Positions 5,314-9,833 of a stretch of 9,833 bases of DNA are shown in pieces. The stretch comes from an uncultured Spirochaetaceae bacterium. Lineage in GTDB: Bacteria; Spirochaetota; Spirochaetia; Sphaerochaetales; Sphaerochaetaceae. Position 1 is the stretch's first letter; each line of letters opens with the position of its first letter. The DNA lies in contig CAMKAB010000019.1 in assembly GCA_946410375.1 (NCBI GenBank), positions 1-9,833 of the forward strand, given 5' to 3'. The notes below the pieces were generated by a model. The model was not told the origin of the DNA. It ran no database searches and saw only the letters and a program-made list of their open reading frames with translations. The translations under genes and the position numbers were made by a program.

Positions 5314-7188
5314 ATGAGACATGGGTTTGTGAAAATCTCTTGTGTAACTCCGTCTATCAGGATTGCTAATCCTGAGTATAATAAGGAAAAAATTCTTTCT
5401 TTGGTAAAAGATGCGGAAAAAGAGGGGGTTCACCTTTTAGCGATGCCTGAATTGGTTCTTACCGGTTCTACTTGCGGAGATATGTTCTTTCAAAATACGC
5501 TCACAGACGCAGCGGAAGAGTGCATACTGGATATTTGCCGTCAGGTTCCAAAAAATATGGTTTTGGTGTTCGGTTCTCCTGTTTCGCATTCGGGTAAGTT
5601 GTATAATGCGGCGATTGTTTCGTCAGGGGGGAAGATTCTCGGTGCGGTTGTAAAAAACGAGGAAAGAAGCAGATATTTTTCTTCTCTTGATAAAAGCGCC
5701 GATTTTGATATAGGCGGAACGATGATCACTGCGTCTCCCGCCTTTGTTTTCACATGTAAAACAATGTCGGATTTTTCTTTTACCGTGGAATTGGGTGATG
5801 ATTTATTCAGACTGAACGATAATGCCGTGAAGCTCTCTTACGGCGGAGCGAACCTTGTCGTGGGGCTTTCTTCTTTTGAAGCGTATAGCGGAAGAGCGCT
5901 CGGAATCAGGGATGCTGCGGCGAGCAAAAGCGCTTTTTTGAAGTGCGCCTACCTTTTGTGTTCTGCGGGAGACGGGGAGAGTACTACTGATTATGTCTTT
6001 ACGGCGCAAAACCTTATTGCGGAAAACGGGAATGTTCTCTCTTCTCACAGCATGAAAGAGGATTGTCTTTTAATCTCGGAAATCGATGTCCAGAGTATCT
6101 GTTTTCAAAGAAAGAAAGACTCCGATTTCAAGGTGGAAAATGAAATTGCGCCGGAGGTCCGAAGTTTTGATTTGGAAATGGGAGAAACGACGCTTACCCG
6201 TAATATTTCCCGCAATCCGTTCCTGCCGGAAGATGTGAAGAAGAAAAAGGCTGAGTGTGAGAAAATACTAACCTTGCAGGCTTTGGGTTTGAAGAGGCGT
6301 ATTGTTCATACGAACAGCAAGTGTCTTATTTTGGGAATTTCGGGCGGACTCGATTCAACGCTCGCCTTGCTTGTCGCAGTCCGGTCTTTTGATATGCTTC
6401 ATATGGATAGGAAAAAGATTATTTGCGTTACAATGCCGTGCTTCGGAACATCTTCAAACACGAAGAACAATGCGGTTTCCCTTGTGAAGGCGCTGGGGTG
6501 TACCCTCAGGGAGATAAATATCAGCGATGCTGTTTTGCAGCATTTTGACGACATCGGGCAGGATCGCAACGTTTACAACACGACGTATGAGAATGCGCAG
6601 GCTCGCGAAAGAACTCAGGTTCTTATGGATTTATCCAATATGGAGGGCGGTTTTGTTCTCGGAACCGGTGATTTGAGCGAACTCGCACTCGGGTGGGCCA
6701 CATACAACGGAGATCATATGTCCATGTACAGCGTAAATGCCTCCGTTCCGAAAACCGTTATCAGGGAGATTGTTCGCCTTCGCGCCGATTTAACGGAAAA
6801 TTCCCTATTGAGGGATACGTTAAACGCTATTCTGGACACTCCGGTGAGTCCCGAGCTTCTTCCCGGTGCTCAGAACACGGAAGAGATTTTGGGAAGTTAC
6901 GAACTTCACGACTTTTTTATTTATAATACTCTTTGTAACGGATGGGCTCCGAGTAAGACGCTCAGATTGGCGAAGTACGCGTTTAACGGCTATTTCTCCG
7001 AAAACGAAATTAAAAACGCCCTTACTGTGTTTTACAAACGGTTTTACAGTCAGCAGTTTAAACGTTCCTGCATGCCGGACGGACCGAAGGTCACCGGGGT
7101 GTCCCTCTCGCCGAGAGGCGCGTATTGCCTGCCGAGCGATGTGAGTGCGCTTGAGTTTCAAAAGGAATTAAATAATTCGTTTGTTTGA
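5314..7188 (+). CDS. nadE: NAD+ synthetase, long (glutamine-dependent) type, amidase domain apparently inactive
   Basis: A protein of 624 residues that makes NAD+ from deamido-NAD+, ATP and an ammonia source (last step of NAD synthesis, cytoplasmic). Residues 1-270 are a nitrilase/CN-hydrolase amidase domain and about 315-615 the ATP-pyrophosphatase synthetase domain. The synthetase is intact: P-loop SGGLDS (343-348), TMPCFGTSSNT (373-383), YENAQARERTQ (425-435), GTGDLSELALGW (450-461), YNGDHMSMYSVN (464-475), and SPRGAYCLPSDV near the C terminus. In the amidase half the catalytic Glu (E46 in MPELVLTG) is present and K114 is the probable Lys. The nucleophile motif, normally E-I-C-E-D-L, reads ELGDDL (159-164), so Gly161 replaces Cys. 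The YLPNYxEFYE segment usual after the Lys is also shortened to NEERSRYF. I infer ammonia-dependent activity or an outside ammonia donor. Its own promoter (5176-5184) and leader hairpin precede it. Confidence 0.93.
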   Translation: MRHGFVKISCVTPSIRIANPEYNKEKILSLVKDAEKEGVHLLAMPELVLTGSTCGDMFFQNTLTDAAEECILDICRQVPKNMVLVFGSPVSHSGKLYNAAIVSSGGKILGAVVKNEERSRYFSSLDKSADFDIGGTMITASPAFVFTCKTMSDFSFTVELGDDLFRLNDNAVKLSYGGANLVVGLSSFEAYSGRALGIRDAAASKSAFLKCAYLLCSAGDGESTTDYVFTAQNLIAENGNVLSSHSMKEDCLLISEIDVQSICFQRKKDSDFKVENEIAPEVRSFDLEMGETTLTRNISRNPFLPEDVKKKKAECEKILTLQALGLKRRIVHTNSKCLILGISGGLDSTLALLVAVRSFDMLHMDRKKIICVTMPCFGTSSNTKNNAVSLVKALGCTLREINISDAVLQHFDDIGQDRNVYNTTYENAQARERTQVLMDLSNMEGGFVLGTGDLSELALGWATYNGDHMSMYSVNASVPKTVIREIVRLRADLTENSLLRDTLNAILDTPVSPELLPGAQNTEEILGSYELHDFFIYNTLCNGWAPSKTLRLAKYAFNGYFSENEIKNALTVFYKRFYSQQFKRSCMPDGPKVTGVSLSPRGAYCLPSDVSALEFQKELNNSFV

Positions 7189-7196
7189 GAGAATCG

Positions 7197-7234
7197 GCCT
7201 GTGTTGTCCGTATTTGCCTGTGCTGTTCGCATTT
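7197..7234 (+). repeat. Two tandem copies of a 19-bp unit after nadE
   Basis: GCCTGTGTTGTCCGTATTT (7197-7215) is followed at once by GCCTGTGCTGTTCGCATTT (7216-7234). The copies match at 16 of 19 positions, and all three differences are T/C transitions. It looks like an old local duplication in the nadE 3' non-coding sequence. I see no clear terminator in 7189-7344. Confidence 0.75.
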
Positions 7235-7332
7235 AATTAGTAAAGGCGCAGTATTTGGTTTCGATTTTGTTCGCTTGCTATTAAAGCACACGGTCATAAA
7301 ACGGGTCGGGTTGAAAAACTCATTGAATTGAG

Positions 7333-7338
7333 AAGGAG
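7333..7338 (+). promoter_or_regulatory. Ribosome binding site that fixes the small membrane protein start at 7345
   Basis: AAGGAG directly abuts an ATG at 7339, too close for initiation, but lies 6 nt before the in-frame ATG at 7345. The latter is therefore the likely start, removing two residues (Met-Asn) from the longest possible product. Confidence 0.75.
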
Positions 7339-7344
7339 ATGAAT

Positions 7345-7680
7345 ATGTCTGTAAAATATAAATTGTCAGGTTTTTCTACTGCATTGCTGATAGGTGTTAT
7401 CAGTTTTTTCGTTATTTTTTTGTTTTTCCCTGATTTTTCCGATAAGTACATAGGAACGAGTTTCAGGGCGGAACGCGGTGTTTCGAAAACAGAAAAAAAG
7501 ACGGATGGAAATGCTGAAAATGCTTCAAACGGTACGGAAACAATCGTGAATAATCCCTCTTTGGTTGAGGAAATAACGAAAAAATTTGAGGATGCTTCAG
7601 GCAAGGTAACGGAAGCGGTGAAGGAAAAGCTGGAAGAAGTATCGGGAAATGTGAATGTAAAGAAGCTCTTGGGTGACTGA
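7345..7680 (+). CDS. Small single-pass membrane protein of unknown function
   Basis: A protein of 111 residues that I do not recognise. Residues 1-8 are short and basic. About 9-28 (FSTALLIGVISFFVIFLFFP) form one strongly hydrophobic helix with no signal peptidase site or lipobox, so it is probably an N-terminal anchor with the rest outside the cytoplasm. Residues 36-70 are polar and rich in Lys, Glu, Asn and Thr. About 71-102 (VEEITKKFEDAS, then VTEAVKEKLEEVSG) read as an amphipathic, possibly coiled-coil helix. The protein ends in LLGD. Its good ribosome binding site, coding-like composition and position argue that it is real. The polA start is 52 nt downstream with no terminator between, so the two are probably co-transcribed. 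A role with PolA is not implied. Confidence 0.75.
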   Translation: MSVKYKLSGFSTALLIGVISFFVIFLFFPDFSDKYIGTSFRAERGVSKTEKKTDGNAENASNGTETIVNNPSLVEEITKKFEDASGKVTEAVKEKLEEVSGNVNVKKLLGD

Positions 7681-7732
7681 GAGTCGTTTCAGGATTGAAA
7701 GGCGGCAACAACGACAGGTCGGGCTGAAAATT

Positions 7733-9833
7733 ATGGAAAAAAAGGAAAGATTTTATATCATAGACGGTTACGGGCAGATTTACAGGTCTTATTACGCATT
7801 CATGTCTCGTCCGCTTTTAGATGAAGACGGACATAATGTTTCTGCTGTATACGGTTTTTTTAATACTCTGATGATGATTTTGCGCGATTATAAACCCGAG
7901 TACATAGCTGTTGCTCTGGATTCCAAAGGGAAAACATTCCGTCATTCCCTGTATCCCGAATACAAGGCTAACCGTCAGAAAACGCCGGAAGATTTGCACG
8001 AGCAGATTCCCCGTATTATTGAGATTTTGGATAAAATGCGGATAAAGCATTTCATTAAGGAAGGAGCCGAGGCGGATGATGTTATTGCAACGCTGGTAAA
8101 TAACCTTACCAGGCGCGATATAGAACAAGTGGTCGTTACCGGAGATAAGGATCTTTTGCAGCTCGTTTCCGACTCGACTTTTGCGCTTCGTCCTCCGAAA
8201 AAGGATGAGAAGTCGTGGAGGCTCTGCGGAAAAAAAGAGGTGGAGGAGATTTTCGGTGTTCGTCCTGATCAGATATGCGATTATTTGACAATATTGGGGG
8301 ATTCATCGGATAACGTGCCCGGAATCAGCGGTATCGGGGAAAAGGGAGCGGTAAAACTGCTTAAAGAGTATGATACGTTGGAAAATGCGTATGCAAATAT
8401 TTCTCTGATGAAGGGAGCCGTTAAAACAAAGCTCGAAGCGGCGAAAGACGGAATAGAGCTGTCTCATACGCTTATTACGTTGAAAAACGATTTGTTTTCA
8501 GATGACGGTTTTGATTTATCGGACTGTAAAACGGATAGTATTGACTGGTATAAGGCGGTGGAAATCTTTTTGAAAATGCGCTCAAAGACGTTAGCAGCTA
8601 CCGCAAAGGGCTTTTTAACGGGAAAATACGATGGTTCCGACGGAATGAAAAACGGAACTTCTCAAAGTTCGTCTTACGGCAGGAGCGACGTTGAAAAAAG
8701 CGAATCGGGCGGAAAAAAACCGCAATATGATATTGATGATTTCGGTGGGCGCGACGTAATTACCGTTCCTGATGATTTTGCTGTCAGTTTGAATGATAAA
8801 ACTCACCTTACCGGATTCGCTTTAAAAAACAAAATAAAAGAGTATTCCGGGCAGGGTTTAAACGGATCGGATTCAGGATTTTTGTTCGAAAAAAACAGCG
8901 TTTCTTCTGATAAAAAAGAAAAAGATTATGCGATTGCGAAGGACTCCGATGATGGTTATTCCGCATCTCTCTTTAATAAAAACTTTGAGTCTGATGATGG
9001 AAACGCTGCCCTGAAAGCGGGAAGCGGGTCGCATGTTTCGGAAAGCGGTTCTTTTTTTTCAGAAAGCGCTTCGCAAAGCGGGTCGCACGTTTCGGGAAAA
9101 GAATCCCACATTTCGGGAAGAGAATCGTATCGTTCGGAAGCGGAAGCCGAGGTTTTTTCCGGTAATAACGGAACGGGTGGCGGGATAAAGCCGTATTTTG
9201 ATGTTCAGATAGCGCAGTATCTCTTAGATTCCGAGACATCGGAACCGACGCTTGAAGATATTGTTTTAAAAAACAATGTTGACATGAACCTGGATGAAAA
9301 TGAGAAAATTCGAAGGCTTGTGTACATTTTACAGACTAAATTAAAAGAAAAAGGTTTGGAAGATGTTTTTTACAAGCTTGAAATGCCTCTCATAACGGTG
9401 TTGGCGGAGATGGAAGCGGTGGGCATTCTGCTGGATAGAAAAGCTCTTCTTTCATATCAAGCTGAGCTGAAAGATAATATTTCGGATATTGAAAAAACGA
9501 TTTTCACTCTTTGCGGACATGAGTTTAATATTGCTTCTCCTAAGCAACTTCAGGATGTTCTCTTCAAAGAACGAGGTCTGGAGCCGATAAAGAAAACAAA
9601 AAGCGGGTACTCAACTGATAGCGATGTTTTGGAAACGCTTTCTTATTATGACACAGATCCTGTTCCCGCTCTTATTCTTCGGTTCAGGGCTCTTACCAAG
9701 CTTCTTTCAACGTATGTTTCCGTTCTTCCTCAGCTTACGGATAAAAACGGACGGATTCATACGACTTTTTTGCAGACGGGAACGGCAACGGGGAGACTTT
9801 CTTCAAAAAATCCGAATTTACAGAACATTCCCG
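7733..9833 (+). CDS. polA: DNA polymerase I, first 700 residues (3' end outside window)
   Basis: The family A polymerase that fills gaps and removes RNA primers. The frame is open without a stop from the ATG at 7733 to the window edge. Residues 1-290 are the 5' nuclease (FEN-like) domain with its metal-binding acids: D11 (IIDG), D63 (LDSKGKTFR), D115/D116 (EADDVIATL), D138/D140 (TGDKDLLQLV) and D190/D193 (GDSSDNVPGISGIGEK). Residues 296-345 are a polar linker. The 3'-5' exonuclease domain is decayed: FAVSLND (349-355) stands where DxE is expected, a Ser-rich low-complexity stretch fills about 371-484, and only the C-terminal piece FDVQIAQYLLDS (489-500) is recognisable. The polymerase domain starts at MPLITVLAEMEAVGI (551) and ends here at TGRLSSKNPNLQNIP (686-700), just before motif A. 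The Shine-Dalgarno sequence is poor, but ATG 7733 puts IIDG at the normal distance. About 260 residues are missing at the 3' side. Confidence 0.95.
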   Translation, partial: MEKKERFYIIDGYGQIYRSYYAFMSRPLLDEDGHNVSAVYGFFNTLMMILRDYKPEYIAVALDSKGKTFRHSLYPEYKANRQKTPEDLHEQIPRIIEILDKMRIKHFIKEGAEADDVIATLVNNLTRRDIEQVVVTGDKDLLQLVSDSTFALRPPKKDEKSWRLCGKKEVEEIFGVRPDQICDYLTILGDSSDNVPGISGIGEKGAVKLLKEYDTLENAYANISLMKGAVKTKLEAAKDGIELSHTLITLKNDLFSDDGFDLSDCKTDSIDWYKAVEIFLKMRSKTLAATAKGFLTGKYDGSDGMKNGTSQSSSYGRSDVEKSESGGKKPQYDIDDFGGRDVITVPDDFAVSLNDKTHLTGFALKNKIKEYSGQGLNGSDSGFLFEKNSVSSDKKEKDYAIAKDSDDGYSASLFNKNFESDDGNAALKAGSGSHVSESGSFFSESASQSGSHVSGKESHISGRESYRSEAEAEVFSGNNGTGGGIKPYFDVQIAQYLLDSETSEPTLEDIVLKNNVDMNLDENEKIRRLVYILQTKLKEKGLEDVFYKLEMPLITVLAEMEAVGILLDRKALLSYQAELKDNISDIEKTIFTLCGHEFNIASPKQLQDVLFKERGLEPIKKTKSGYSTDSDVLETLSYYDTDPVPALILRFRALTKLLSTYVSVLPQLTDKNGRIHTTFLQTGTATGRLSSKNPNLQNIP
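9026..9142 (+). repeat. Decayed 21-bp tandem repeat inside polA
   Basis: Codons 432-470 read as heptads: GSHVSES, GSFFSES, ASQS (three codons short), GSHVSGK, ESHISGR, ESYRSEA. At the DNA level the closest copies are GGGTCGCATGTTTCGG (9026-9041) and GGGTCGCACGTTTCGG (9080-9095), which differ at one base. All units are in frame with polA, so gain or loss of a unit would not break the gene. Confidence 0.75.

Noticed and set aside
8973..9239. Reverse-strand open frame of 88 codons with a repetitive FPK-rich product
   Set aside because: It is the antisense shadow of the Ser-rich repeat in polA. It has no start context of its own, and the polA frame continues intact on both sides.

Overview
The window looks like chromosomal DNA from a spirochaete, most likely a Treponema relative. 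This is an inference from the AT-leaning composition, the divergent PolA with a decayed proofreading domain and the gene mix; no rRNA or other marker in the window proves it. Every gene I can support lies on the + strand. I see no insertion sequence, phage gene, tRNA, rRNA or CRISPR array.

Layout. (1) 1-744 is the C-terminal end of an SbcC-type recombination nuclease ATPase, followed by a possible terminator. (2) 914-4981 is a complete binding-protein-dependent ABC importer of the ferric-iron/thiamine/phosphonate superfamily: secreted binding protein, fused two-domain permease, then ATPase. A strong hairpin plus T-run sits between the binding-protein gene and the permease gene, as expected if the binding protein is made in excess over the membrane parts. 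(3) 4982-5313 is a non-coding stretch holding the operon-end terminator, which physically overlaps a near-consensus extended -10 promoter, and then a leader hairpin just before the next gene. (4) 5314-7188 is a long, glutamine-dependent-type NAD+ synthetase (nadE). Its synthetase half is intact, but its amidase half has a Gly where the catalytic Cys should be. (5) 7345-7680 encodes a small single-pass membrane protein of unknown function. (6) 7733 to the window end is the first 700 codons of DNA polymerase I (polA). Its 5' nuclease domain is intact, but the centre of its 3'-5' exonuclease domain is replaced by a Ser-rich low-complexity segment containing a decayed 21-bp tandem repeat.

Together these are DNA maintenance (sbcC, polA), NAD+ synthesis (nadE, also the source of NAD+ for DNA ligase) and nutrient uptake. 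The observations most worth following are the apparently dead glutaminase domain of NadE, the terminator/promoter overlap at 5176-5232, and the repeat-bearing insertion in PolA.
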